This document shows positions 8,015-16,049 of a stretch of 23,410 bases of DNA, in pieces. The notes beneath the pieces are model-generated. The model worked only from the letters and a program-made list of their open reading frames with translations. It was not told the DNA's origin and did not search any database. Made by a program: the position numbers and the translations under genes. This stretch comes from JANNAV01 sp031384695. GTDB lineage: Bacteria; Pseudomonadota; Alphaproteobacteria; Rhodobacterales; Rhodobacteraceae. Location of the stretch: contig JANNAV010000369.1 of the NCBI GenBank assembly GCA_031384695.1, positions 1-23,410 on the forward strand. Direction: 5' to 3'. Position 1 is the stretch's first letter, and the number at the start of each line of letters is the position of its first letter.

Positions 8015-9003
8015 GTCTGATCTCTGGCGGCGAGGGGGAAGTGACAGGCAGCACTGATGCCGTCACGCCGGACGGCCAGCAACGGCTCTTCTTGGGCGCA
8101 CAGCGGCGCGGCCCTGAAACACCTGTCACGGAAAACGCAGCCTTTTGGCAGGTTTCGGATGTCAGGCACGGTGCCGGGGATCTGGCGAAGGCGGGTCAGG
8201 CGGTGATCGGGATCGGGGATAGAATCAATCAATCCGCGCGTATAGGGATGCGTGGGGTTTTCCAGTATCGGGCGGACCGGACCGGTTTCGACCACGCGGC
8301 CACAATACAACACTGTCACCTTGTCGACCATTTCCGCCACCACCGCCAGATCATGGGTGACAAGGATAAGTGACGCGCCCTGCTGGCGAATTTCATGGCG
8401 CATCAGCCGAAGAATTTGTGCCTGTATGGTCACGTCCAGCGCGGTTGTCGGCTCGTCCGCGATGATCAGGCGAGGCCGCGCCAACATGGCGATGGCAATG
8501 ACGACGCGCTGCCGCATGCCGCCGGAAAATTGGTGAGGATAGCTGTCCAGACGATCTGCCGCCTGTGCGATGCCAACGCTTTCCAGCATCTCGATGCAGC
8601 GCTGACGTCGCGCTGTTCTGCCCAGATCGGTGTGCAGGCGCAACATCTCGTCCATCTGGCGGCCGATCGTGTGCACCGGGTTCAGCGATGTCATCGGATC
8701 TTGAAAGATCATCGCGATATGGCGGCCCCGAATTTCCTGCAAGCGGCGCTCTGGTGCCTGCACCAAATCTTCGCCGTCAAAATGAATCGATCCGCCTTCG
8801 ATTTTGCCGGGTGGGTCTATCAACCCAAGAAGCGAATATCCGACAACAGATTTGCCACCGCCTGACTCTCCCACCAGCCCCATCACTTCGCCGGCGGCCA
8901 GATCAAAGCTGACCCCATTCACTGCTTTCACCGTTCCGGAAAAGGTGTGAAACCATGTCCGAAGATTGCGCACCTGCAACAGGGGCTGTGTTTCAACTGT
9001 CAT
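8011..9003 (-). CDS. Dipeptide/oligopeptide ABC transporter ATPase (DppD/OppD type)
   Basis: This 330-residue ATPase is the partner of the DppF-type subunit. Walker A is GESGGGKS (45-52), the Q-loop is FQDPMTSLNP (99-108), the signature is FSGGMRQR (158-165), Walker B is LIIADEP (178-184), and THD carries the switch His. The C-terminal Opp/Dpp extension has the usual cysteines (GCVFRDRC...C...ACH). FQDPMTSLNP and FSGGMRQRV are typical of DppD/OppD rather than DppF. The gene begins 7 nt after the DppC-type permease stop and overlaps the next ATPase start. It acts at the cytoplasmic face of the inner membrane. Confidence 0.95.
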   Translation of the reverse strand: MTVETQPLLQVRNLRTWFHTFSGTVKAVNGVSFDLAAGEVMGLVGESGGGKSVVGYSLLGLIDPPGKIEGGSIHFDGEDLVQAPERRLQEIRGRHIAMIFQDPMTSLNPVHTIGRQMDEMLRLHTDLGRTARRQRCIEMLESVGIAQAADRLDSYPHQFSGGMRQRVVIAIAMLARPRLIIADEPTTALDVTIQAQILRLMRHEIRQQGASLILVTHDLAVVAEMVDKVTVLYCGRVVETGPVRPILENPTHPYTRGLIDSIPDPDHRLTRLRQIPGTVPDIRNLPKGCVFRDRCFRAAPLCAQEEPLLAVRRDGISAACHFPLAARDQT

Positions 9004-9010
9004 GACATAC

Positions 9011-9886
9011 CTACTTCAGCCGCGGATTGAGTTCGTCGCGCAGGAAGTCACCAAGCAGGTTAATCCCGAACACCATCGCCATGATCATCAGCCCCGGAAA
9101 CAGCGACGTCCACCACAGCCCCGAAAACAGCACGTCAAAACCGTTCTTGATCAACAGGCCAAGCGACGGTTTCGTCACCGGCACGCCGACGCCCAGAAAG
9201 CTGAGCGAAGCTTCGATCAGGATAAAGGTGCCGACCTGAACCGTTGCTACGACGATAAGTGGTGTCATCACATTGGGCAGAATATGACGCCAGATGATGC
9301 CGCCCGTGCGCAGACCCGCAACTTGTGCCGCCTGCACATATTCCTTTTGCTTTTCCCCCAAGGTCGAGCCTCGAACAGTCCGCGCATAAACCACCCAGCC
9401 TACTGCGGTCAGCGAAATCAGAATCTTGTCAATTCCCGTGCCAAAAGCCGACATCAGAAACAGCGCAATCAGCATTGACGGGAAGGACAACTGAATATCA
9501 GCGAACCGCATGATCAAGCTATCGATCCAGCCGCCGAAATAGCCCGCGATCAGGCCCAGAGCGGTCCCGAGGATACAAGACATCAGTGTTGCGGCGAGCC
9601 CGATGAAAGCCGAAATCCGTGTGCCGTAAATCACCGCTGCCAGCACGTCACGGCCTTGCCCGTCGGTTCCCAGAAGATAGACGGCATTCCCACCATCCAG
9701 CCAAGCGGGCGGCAAATAGCTGTCCATCAGGTTTAGTTGCGTCACGTCATACGGGTTCTGGTCTACCAGCATCGGCCCGAAGATGATCATGAAGGCGCAA
9801 AAAAGCAGAATGACAGAACCGGAAATGGCAGACAGATTGCGGCGCCAGTTGAAGGCCAGCTGCGATGTGAGAAAACGGGTAAGCAT
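9011..9886 (-). CDS. Dipeptide/oligopeptide ABC transporter permease (DppC/OppC type)
   Basis: This inner-membrane permease has 291 residues. An N-terminal OppC segment with the first membrane helix (about 20-41) is followed by a periplasmic part with LGTDGQGRDVL, the family signature. The remaining helices are separated by the EAA loop (EYVQAAQVAGLRTGGIIWRH), which contacts the ATPases. Its start ATG directly follows the TAG of the DppB-type gene with no gap, so the two are coupled. It would form the translocation pore with that partner. The peptide/nickel family is broad and also includes importers for opines, glutathione and other small amides, so the ligand is open. Confidence 0.95.
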   Translation of the reverse strand: MLTRFLTSQLAFNWRRNLSAISGSVILLFCAFMIIFGPMLVDQNPYDVTQLNLMDSYLPPAWLDGGNAVYLLGTDGQGRDVLAAVIYGTRISAFIGLAATLMSCILGTALGLIAGYFGGWIDSLIMRFADIQLSFPSMLIALFLMSAFGTGIDKILISLTAVGWVVYARTVRGSTLGEKQKEYVQAAQVAGLRTGGIIWRHILPNVMTPLIVVATVQVGTFILIEASLSFLGVGVPVTKPSLGLLIKNGFDVLFSGLWWTSLFPGLMIMAMVFGINLLGDFLRDELNPRLK

Positions 9887-10852
9887 CTATTTCACCGTGA
9901 TCCGCGGATCAATAAGGGTATACAGGATGTCGATCACGAAATTGATGACCACAAAGATCAGCGCAACAAGCATAAGATACACCACGATCACGGGGCGATC
10001 GGCGCGGTAGATGCTGTCGATCAACAGTTTGCCCATGCCCGGCCAGGCAAAGATCGTCTCGGTGATGGTGGCAAATGCGATCATATCACCCAGTTGCAGG
10101 CCAAAAATGGTGACAACCGGGATCAGTGCATTCCGCAACCCATGCCCGTACAGCACACCCCGGCGCGACACCCCCTTTGCGCGGGCGAATTTCATGTAGT
10201 CCTGCTGGGTCACTTCCATCATGCCCGCGCGCGTCATCCGCAAAAGTATGGCAAGAGTTCCGACCGACAGTGTCACCGCTGGAAGGATGATGTGGTGCCA
10301 GCCGTCTGTCGTGGCCAGTGAGGTTTGAATGCCAAACAGTTGCGCCGTATCGCCCCGCCCGGAGGATGGAAAGATGCGGTATTCCACCGCAAGCACCCAG
10401 ATCAGCATCATTCCGACCCAGAACCCGGGCAACGACACACCCAGCAGCGAGCCCGACATGATCAGCCGGGACAGCGGTTTTCCGGGATTTGCGCCTGCAT
10501 AGACGCCCAAGGGAATAGCTACTGCCGTTGCGATCACCATGGCGACTACAACCATTTCAACCGTCGCAGGCAGCCGTTCGAGGATCAGATCGAATGCCGG
10601 TTGCCGGAACACGTAGGACAATCCGAAATCGCCCTGAAGCAGCCCTGATAAAAAAATGCCGTACTGAACGATCATCGACCGGTCCAGCCCCAAAATTTTG
10701 CGTGCCTGTGCTATTTCAGACTGCGTCGCATCGATCGGAACCACCATGAATACCGGATCGCCAACCAGCGACATCATCACAAACACAATCACCGATACCG
10801 CCCAAAGCACGACGATCATCTGGATCAAGCGTCTGACAGTGAAAGCAAACAT
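9887..10852 (-). CDS. Dipeptide/oligopeptide ABC transporter permease (DppB/OppB type)
   Basis: This inner-membrane permease has 321 residues. It has an N-terminal helix (about 9-30) and the DppB signature region ending QGDFGLSYVFRQP. Further helices lie around 97-120, 133-155, 175-195, 230-255 and 285-310. The EAA-type loop is YMKFARAKGVSRRGVLYGHG. It forms the pore with the adjacent DppC-type subunit. The start lies 60 nt from the upstream binding-protein stop, with a terminator-like hairpin in the gap (10868-10899), so the permease may be made at a lower level than the binding protein. Confidence 0.95.
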   Translation of the reverse strand: MFAFTVRRLIQMIVVLWAVSVIVFVMMSLVGDPVFMVVPIDATQSEIAQARKILGLDRSMIVQYGIFLSGLLQGDFGLSYVFRQPAFDLILERLPATVEMVVVAMVIATAVAIPLGVYAGANPGKPLSRLIMSGSLLGVSLPGFWVGMMLIWVLAVEYRIFPSSGRGDTAQLFGIQTSLATTDGWHHIILPAVTLSVGTLAILLRMTRAGMMEVTQQDYMKFARAKGVSRRGVLYGHGLRNALIPVVTIFGLQLGDMIAFATITETIFAWPGMGKLLIDSIYRADRPVIVVYLMLVALIFVVINFVIDILYTLIDPRITVK

Positions 10853-10867
10853 TTGCGGTCCTCATCG

Positions 10868-10899
10868 AAAGAAAACGCGGCACCCTGACGAGCGCCGCG
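10868..10899 (-). terminator. Hairpin plus T-run between binding protein and permease (probable attenuator)
   Basis: On the minus strand CGCGGCGC and GTGCCGCG (10892-10899 and 10876-10883) form an 8-bp stem with one G-T pair and an 8-nt loop. A T-rich tract, TTTTCTTT (10868-10875), follows directly. The structure sits in the 60-nt gap after the solute-binding-protein gene. It fits a partial intrinsic terminator that lets the binding protein be made in excess over membrane subunits, a common arrangement in ABC importer operons. Leakage is inferred because the downstream genes are in tight succession. Confidence 0.55.
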
Positions 10900-10912
10900 C
10901 GGGCTGTGATTG

Positions 10913-12472
10913 TTACTCGGCCACGTCCATCTCGTAGGCCCAGATGAACTTGTCGATGCGGGGTGTGAATTGTACGCCTTCGTGCACGGCATAGATGTCC
11001 TGTTCATAGTGAACGGGAATCATCGGAATGTCGGCCAAAAGCAGCTTGGTCGCCTCTTGCAGATATCCATCGCGTTCTTCCATCTTAGCCGTCGAGTCAG
11101 CCTTGTCCAACAGGGCGTCCACCTCCAGGTTGGAATAGCTGGTGCGATTCACTTCACCATAACCGGGCTTCTTGTCACGGCTGTAATAGAGCGCGTTGTA
11201 CATTGATCCCGCATCACCTGACGGCACATCCCAGCCTGACATAATGAAACTGGAGTTGTCCGACGGCACACGAATGTAGCCCCAGAAATTCGACTTTGGC
11301 ATCATGTTCAGTTGCAGATCAATGCCGATTTGCGCCAGCATGGACGACAGCGCTTGTGCGATCTGGGCATCGTTCACATAGCGGTTATTGGTTGCATCCA
11401 ACGTCATGGTGAAACCATCGGCATAGCCCGCTTCCGCCATGAGTTCCTTGGCGCGTGCAATGTCAAAGGGGTACATTGCGTGGAAATCGGCCCCTTCAAC
11501 GTAGCCGACATGCGAGTCAGGAACAAATTGAGCCGAAGGCGTCGCGAGGCCATTCATGATGACCTTGTCGATCGTGGCCACATCAATCGCCCGCGCTACA
11601 GCTTCGCGTACGCGGTGATCCGTCATCGGGTTCTTATCGAGCGCGATGGTCGGGCTTTTCTCGCGCATGTCCATTGCCAGAAGGATGTTCAGAAGGCTGG
11701 GTTGCGTCTTAACTTCGATGCCAGGTTCTGCTTTGGCACGTTCCACGTCACGAACGGCCAGATCCTGCACCAGATCAAGTTCCCCCGTCAGCAGGGCCGC
11801 AGTCCGTGTCGCCGGGTTGGTAATGGGGCGGAAAACCACGGTGTCGATCTTTGCCGGGCCAGCGTAATAGTCGGCAAATGCTTCTAAGGTAATATGATCT
11901 TCCTTGATCCACTCTTTCAGCATGTAAGGGCCGGTGCCCATCGGCTTCAGGCCAAGCTCTGTATCCCCGACAGATTCAACATAAGCTTCATTCAGGATCA
12001 GGATCGCCGCAAGATCGTTCGGCAGTGCTGCATAGGGGCCGGGGGTGGAAATCTCGACGGTCAAATCATCAACAGCTTTCACCGCAGCGATGTTCGCAGA
12101 CAGGTTCGACATCACCGATGCCTTCAGGCGATCAATCGTGAACACCACATCCGAGGCCTTCAGGATTTCGCCGTTATGAAACTTGACACCGGCCCGCAGT
12201 TTGAAAACCCATGTGGTCTCATTTTTTTGCGACCAGCTTTCTGCAAGACCGGGACCGAACTGCAACTTTGCATCCCGGCGCACCAGCGGATCATAAATAT
12301 GATAGAACATGATGTTGCTTGACAGTTCTTCGCCCGCCTGGGGGTCAAGAACGGTCGCATCAGAGGTCAGACCGATCGTCAGATCTTTGGCGTCGACAAT
12401 CGTGGCGAAGGGCAACGCCACGGCGAAGGCTGCAGTCGTCAAAAGGCGGCGCATGTTCGGATGCAGGATCAT
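10913..12472 (-). CDS. Periplasmic family-5 solute-binding protein of a peptide/nickel-type ABC importer
   Basis: This SBP_bac_5 protein of 519 residues gives the importer its specificity. It has a clear Sec signal peptide: positively charged MRR at 7-9, a hydrophobic core (LLTTAAFAVALPFA) and a probable cleavage after VDA, near residue 28, leaving KDLTIGL at the mature N-terminus. No lipobox Cys is present, so it should be soluble in the periplasm. The hallmark LAESWSQ...WVFKLRAGVKFHNGE is present. An AAGGAG site 8 nt upstream supports the start at 12472 over the internal Met7. It is the first transporter gene. The upstream VOC gene is separated by 56 nt holding a terminator-like hairpin. 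Confidence 0.94.
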   Translation of the reverse strand: MILHPNMRRLLTTAAFAVALPFATIVDAKDLTIGLTSDATVLDPQAGEELSSNIMFYHIYDPLVRRDAKLQFGPGLAESWSQKNETTWVFKLRAGVKFHNGEILKASDVVFTIDRLKASVMSNLSANIAAVKAVDDLTVEISTPGPYAALPNDLAAILILNEAYVESVGDTELGLKPMGTGPYMLKEWIKEDHITLEAFADYYAGPAKIDTVVFRPITNPATRTAALLTGELDLVQDLAVRDVERAKAEPGIEVKTQPSLLNILLAMDMREKSPTIALDKNPMTDHRVREAVARAIDVATIDKVIMNGLATPSAQFVPDSHVGYVEGADFHAMYPFDIARAKELMAEAGYADGFTMTLDATNNRYVNDAQIAQALSSMLAQIGIDLQLNMMPKSNFWGYIRVPSDNSSFIMSGWDVPSGDAGSMYNALYYSRDKKPGYGEVNRTSYSNLEVDALLDKADSTAKMEERDGYLQEATKLLLADIPMIPVHYEQDIYAVHEGVQFTPRIDKFIWAYEMDVAE

Positions 12473-12507
12473 TTTCTTTTCTCCTTGTTGATGGGATTTC
12501 GGCGATG

Positions 12508-12530
12508 AAAAACTGGTTTTTGCGCCAGTT
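12508..12530 (-). terminator. Terminator-like hairpin after the VOC gene
   Basis: On the minus strand AACTGG (12525-12530) and CCAGTT (12511-12516) form a perfect 6-bp stem around CGCAAAAA, and the stem runs into TTTTT (12508-12512). It overlaps the VOC stop codon. It could end or weaken VOC transcripts ahead of the binding-protein gene, which would then depend on read-through or its own promoter. The stem is short and only partly GC, so its efficiency is uncertain. Confidence 0.4.
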
Positions 12531-12927
12531 ATGGTCGGGCAAGTGCTGATTGAACTTCGATTTGGTAGCCTTCGGGATCATTGAACACGAAGGCGCGTAT
12601 TTGCAGGGCGGCGCTGCTTTTGGCTGGCGTCAGACCTTCGACACCCTGAGACGCGACCCAAGAGTGCCATGCGTCAACGTCAGGCACACGAATACAAACC
12701 TGAACCGGCTTGGGGTCAGAGGCGCGGTGCATACCTTTGGCTTCATCAACCAGACCGATATGGGATGCCCCGGCGACGCAGAAGATTTTTGACCATCCCT
12801 GATCAATTGCGAGAGCGAACCCGAGGACCCTTTCATAGAAGGCTATCGCAACGGCCAGATCGCGATAATACAGGAAGGTAATGCCTAAGGTCGGACCCTG
12901 GGGTCTGGTTATGTCAGCTGACGCCAT
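12529..12927 (-). CDS. VOC (glyoxalase/bleomycin-resistance/dioxygenase) superfamily protein
   Basis: This small cytoplasmic protein has 132 residues, the usual length for a two-module VOC fold. The first repeat starts LGITFLYYRDLAVAIAFYERVLGF; the second has VQVCIRVPDVDAWHSWVASQGV and ends in the typical FNDPEGYQIEVQ, where the last Glu is a usual metal ligand. The start at 12927 has GAGGG 6 nt upstream; an in-frame ATG at 12957 lies within the promoter region and is less likely. It is the first gene after the regulator, with the candidate operator at 12965-12980. It may isomerise, epimerise or cleave a pathway intermediate, but VOC functions cannot be told from sequence alone. Confidence 0.8.
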   Translation of the reverse strand: MASADITRPQGPTLGITFLYYRDLAVAIAFYERVLGFALAIDQGWSKIFCVAGASHIGLVDEAKGMHRASDPKPVQVCIRVPDVDAWHSWVASQGVEGLTPAKSSAALQIRAFVFNDPEGYQIEVQSALARP

Positions 12928-12964
12928 CGGATTGCCCTCGCGGTATATCGATTCCATTCACACG

Positions 12965-12980
12965 GTATACACAACGTATC
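12965..12980 (+). promoter_or_regulatory. Candidate GntR operator, copy 1 (GTATACA-N4-GTATC)
   Basis: The block GTATACA, four bases (CAAC) and GTATC lies 38 nt upstream of the VOC start. The same block in the same orientation and spacing occurs upstream of the divergent hydantoinase-type gene (13774-13789). GTATAC is itself a palindrome, and operators of GntR/FCD regulators often centre on such a core. The position near the expected promoter suits repression by the adjacent regulator. The assignment is inference. Confidence 0.5.
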
Positions 12981-13028
12981 TCGAGTCAACTGCCGAACGT
13001 AGAATTCGGACAGTTTCGGAAATGCTGT

Positions 13029-13685
13029 CTAGAACAACCGATAAAGATGGCTGAGAATCGCGCTGCGGGCATTTTCGATATGGCTGCGCATTGCGGCTTC
13101 GGCACGATCCGGATTACGGGCAAGGATTGCGTCGATGATCTCGATGTGCTCATGGCACCCGGGCTCGAATCGTTCCGGGATCGAGCCCTTGTCGAAAATT
13201 CTGGTCTTCAGTTTCAGGCCTTTGACAAGTTCGGTCAGCAGATTGGACCCGGCAACTTGCGCAATCAACACATGCAGATCTTCGTCAAACTGGGCATATT
13301 CAGCAACGCTGGGCCGTTCGCCCTGCAGATACTGCGTAACCTGCGAGCGAAGCAAGATAAACGGCTCGGGCGGCGTGTTCATCGTTGCAGCCTGGCGCAC
13401 GGTTTCGCTCTCAAGAAGTCTGCGAACGTGAAGAATCTCCATGATCTCTGCGATCGAGATCCGACTGACCGCTGGCACGCCCCCGCTGGTCCGGGTCACC
13501 AGCCCTTCACTCGCCAGCTTGGCAACGGCTTCGCGTACCGGGGTTCGTGAAACACCCAGTTTCTCGGCAAAGATCTTTTCCTGAAGCGGTGTGCCAGACG
13601 GCAGTTCACCTGCGAGGATCATGCTGCGCAGGCGGTCATGAACCGATTGACCTAGTGTTTGCGCGCTGCTTTGTTCCCGGCTCAT
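13029..13685 (-). CDS. GntR-family transcriptional regulator, FadR/FCD subfamily
   Basis: This DNA-binding regulator has 218 residues. The N-terminal winged helix (about 10-75) has the GntR recognition segment EKLGVSRTPVREAVAKLASEGLV. The C-terminal FCD effector domain has candidate metal-binding residues D134 and H138 (FDEDLH), H180 (CHEH) and H202 (RSHIENA), which in FCD proteins bind a metal and a carboxylate ligand. The start at 13685 is supported by GAAGGAAC upstream; a frame from 13811 would start inside the divergent promoter region. It lies between the two catabolic units, whose first genes both carry the shared 16-nt motif, so it most likely represses both until a pathway acid binds. 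The effector is unknown. Confidence 0.92.
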   Translation of the reverse strand: MSREQSSAQTLGQSVHDRLRSMILAGELPSGTPLQEKIFAEKLGVSRTPVREAVAKLASEGLVTRTSGGVPAVSRISIAEIMEILHVRRLLESETVRQAATMNTPPEPFILLRSQVTQYLQGERPSVAEYAQFDEDLHVLIAQVAGSNLLTELVKGLKLKTRIFDKGSIPERFEPGCHEHIEIIDAILARNPDRAEAAMRSHIENARSAILSHLYRLF

Positions 13686-13773
13686 GTCTGTTCCTTCGCT
13701 TGCTGGTGCGGTGCAACGGTAACGATCTAGACTGCTCGAATAAACCCAGAAATATTTTACCTTGCTCCCGAGT

Positions 13774-13789
13774 GTATACATTGAGTATC
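13774..13789 (+). promoter_or_regulatory. Candidate GntR operator, copy 2 (GTATACA-N4-GTATC)
   Basis: This is the second copy of the block, with TTGA as spacer, in the 144-nt region between the divergent regulator and hydantoinase-type genes. It ends 40 nt before the hydantoinase start and lies 88 nt upstream of the regulator start, so it could control both, including autoregulation. The fixed bases are identical to copy 1. Confidence 0.5.
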
Positions 13790-13829
13790 CAATAGCAAGT
13801 AAATCGACCACAACGGCAGGAGGTTACCA

Positions 13830-15266
13830 ATGCATGATGTGCTGATCGAAGGTGGTCTGGTGGTAACCGCAACCGAGTCTCGGACTGTTGATGTGGCAAT
13901 CTCGGGGGGGCGTATTGCGGCGATTGGCACCAACCTTGGCGCAGCGGCACAGAATATTGACGCGCGTGGCCTGATGGTGATGCCGGGCGGCGTTGATACG
14001 CATTGCCATGTCGAGCAGATTTCAGGTGCCGGCTTGATGAATGCCGATACGTTTGAGACAGCGACCCGGTCGGCCTTGTACGGTGGTACGACCACGATCG
14101 TGTCTTTCGCAGCCCAACATCCCGGCAAGCGCTTGAAAAACGTGGTCGCCGATTATGAGGTCCTCGCCGCGCGCGGAGCGCTGATCGATTATGCCTTCCA
14201 CATGATCGTTGCCGACGTGTCGGGCGAAAATCTGACCGTTGACCTGCCAGAGTTGATGGCTGCCGGGCATCGATCAATCAAGATTTTCACCACCTATGAC
14301 AAGGTGCGGCTGGTAGACGAAGCGATCCTTGATGTGCTGTGGTCGGCGCGGGAACATGGGGCGCTGGTATGTTTTCATGCGGAAAATGACGGGCTGATCC
14401 GCTGGATGTCGCGGCGCTTGCTGGAAAGCGGTCGCACCGCCGCACGGTATCATCCGTTCTCGCATCCGCGCATGGCAGAGATCGAAGCATTAAACCGCAT
14501 GTGCCTGTTTTCTGAATTCACCGGCCAGCCCATCATGCTCTTTCACATTTCAACCCGTGAAGGCGTGGAGATCGTCAAGGCGGCACAAGCGCGCGGCGTT
14601 CCGGTTTTTGCTGAAACCTGCCCACATTATTTATTCATGACCGCCGAGCAGATGAATCTTCCCCTAAATGATGCGGCAGGTTTGATCTGCAGCCCGCCGC
14701 AGCGACAGCGAGGTGACCAACTTGCCCTATGGGACGCTCTGGGCTCTGGCGTATTACAAGTTGTTTCGTCTGATCACGCGCCATATCGGCTCGATGAAAC
14801 CGGTAAATTCGCCCATGGGCAGGACGCCCCCTTCAACAAAATCGCAAATGGCATGCCCGGCCTCGAGCTTCGCTTGCCGCTGATGTTTGATGCGATGGTC
14901 AGCAAAGGTCGCTTGGGAGCGCAGAAGTTTGTCGAATTGACGGCGACAGGACCCGCAGCACTATTCGGTCTGGGCAGCAAAGGGCGGATAGAGGTCGGCG
15001 CTGATGCCGACATTGCGATTTGGGACCCTCATCGCAGTATAACATTTGGCACCAACGATCTTCACGACGCTACGGGATACAATCCCTATGCGGGCCGGTC
15101 TGTAATGGGATGGCCCGAAACAGTTCTCTCGCGCGGAGAGGTTATTCTATTAGGTGGGCATTTGCGCACCGTTGCAGGAAGGGGAAGGCGCATTGCGATG
15201 GATTGCGCCGTCTCAATGAAGCCGACAGAAAATCCACAGGCAGACCGACTGGACTACGATGTTTAA
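13830..15266 (+). CDS. Dihydropyrimidinase/hydantoinase-type cyclic amidohydrolase
   Basis: This 478-residue enzyme of the dihydropyrimidinase/hydantoinase/allantoinase family opens cyclic amide rings. Metal site residues are all present: H58 and H60 (DTHCH), the bridging carbamylated Lys K151 (RSIKIFTTY), H183 (CFHAEND), H239 (LFHIST) and D315 (SSDHAPY). Y156 matches the catalytic Tyr of the family. The start has GGAGG 6 nt upstream. It is divergent from the regulator and is followed after 99 nt by the FAH-type hydrolase. With the racemase it suggests hydantoin- or imide-like substrates, but no N-carbamoylase (HyuC/DCase type) is in the window, so a dihydropyrimidinase or other imidase role is equally possible. 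Confidence 0.92.
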   Translation: MHDVLIEGGLVVTATESRTVDVAISGGRIAAIGTNLGAAAQNIDARGLMVMPGGVDTHCHVEQISGAGLMNADTFETATRSALYGGTTTIVSFAAQHPGKRLKNVVADYEVLAARGALIDYAFHMIVADVSGENLTVDLPELMAAGHRSIKIFTTYDKVRLVDEAILDVLWSAREHGALVCFHAENDGLIRWMSRRLLESGRTAARYHPFSHPRMAEIEALNRMCLFSEFTGQPIMLFHISTREGVEIVKAAQARGVPVFAETCPHYLFMTAEQMNLPLNDAAGLICSPPQRQRGDQLALWDALGSGVLQVVSSDHAPYRLDETGKFAHGQDAPFNKIANGMPGLELRLPLMFDAMVSKGRLGAQKFVELTATGPAALFGLGSKGRIEVGADADIAIWDPHRSITFGTNDLHDATGYNPYAGRSVMGWPETVLSRGEVILLGGHLRTVAGRGRRIAMDCAVSMKPTENPQADRLDYDV

Positions 15267-15365
15267 TATGCGCAGGTCTGACTGCTGCGGTGCCCAACTC
15301 AATGGTGCGCATGAGAAAGCTTGTTCATCAAAATCCCATCCGTCAGCTTTAATAAGAGGTGCACC

Positions 15366-16049
15366 TTGGCCCATTTCGTGATTGCCGCGCCGTTTGTTCC
15401 TACGCTTCCTGTTGCGAGCGGTGGCGTGTTCCCTGTGCGGCGCGTCTACTGCATCGGGCGCAATTATGCCGCACACGCGATCGAGATGGGTCACGACCCC
15501 GACCGAGAAGCACCGTTCTTCTTTCAAAAGAATCCAAGCAACCTTGATGCCTCGGGCGAGTTTCCTTACCCAAGCCATTCGTCGGACGTGCATCACGAGG
15601 TAGAACTTCTGGTTGCGCTGAAATCCGGCGGCAAAAATATTGCAGTTCATGACGCTTTGGAGACCATTTGGGGCTATGCGGTGTCGTTGGATATGACCCT
15701 TCGCGACTTGCAAGGAGAGGCGAAGAAACATGGCCGCCCATGGGAAATCGGTAAGGCGTTCGAACGGTCAGCGCCAGTCGGCCTGCTCATGTCTGCCGCA
15801 GCTGTAGGTCACCCGAACAGAGGGCGAATTGAGCTAAAGGTCAACGGCAAGGTGCAACAGGAAGGCGACCTGAACCAGATGATCTGGAAAGTGCCGGAAA
15901 TCATTTCGTACCTGTCAAAATACTTTGAGTTGCAGGCAGGCGACATCATTATGTCGGGAACTCCGTCGGGGGTAGGACCGGTAGTTACCGGAGACATCAT
16001 GGAGGCAATCATTGAAGGAGTGGGCGAGCTGACCGTTAGGGTCAGCTGA
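15366..16049 (+). CDS. Fumarylacetoacetate-hydrolase family protein, fumarylpyruvate-hydrolase-like
   Basis: This FAH-family C-C hydrolase or decarboxylase has 227 residues. The N-terminal VRRVYCIGRNYAAHAIEMGH segment is that of fumarylpyruvate hydrolases and acylpyruvases. Metal ligands are E78 and E80 (HHEVEL) and D109 (SLDMT); K130 and the SGTPSGVGPV loop (197-206) are also in place. The chosen start is TTG at 15366 with GAGGT 5 nt upstream. Another TTG at 15321 is in frame but has a weaker site and adds residues unlike the family. It would split a 2,4-dioxo acid into pyruvate plus a second acid, or act as an oxaloacetate-type decarboxylase. It forms a two-gene unit with the hydantoinase-type gene. 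Confidence 0.87.
   Translation: MAHFVIAAPFVPTLPVASGGVFPVRRVYCIGRNYAAHAIEMGHDPDREAPFFFQKNPSNLDASGEFPYPSHSSDVHHEVELLVALKSGGKNIAVHDALETIWGYAVSLDMTLRDLQGEAKKHGRPWEIGKAFERSAPVGLLMSAAAVGHPNRGRIELKVNGKVQQEGDLNQMIWKVPEIISYLSKYFELQAGDIIMSGTPSGVGPVVTGDIMEAIIEGVGELTVRVS

Noticed and set aside
15321..15365. An upstream TTG start for the FAH protein
   Set aside because: The added residues are unlike the family, and the TTG at 15366 has a better spaced GAGGT site; it remains possible.
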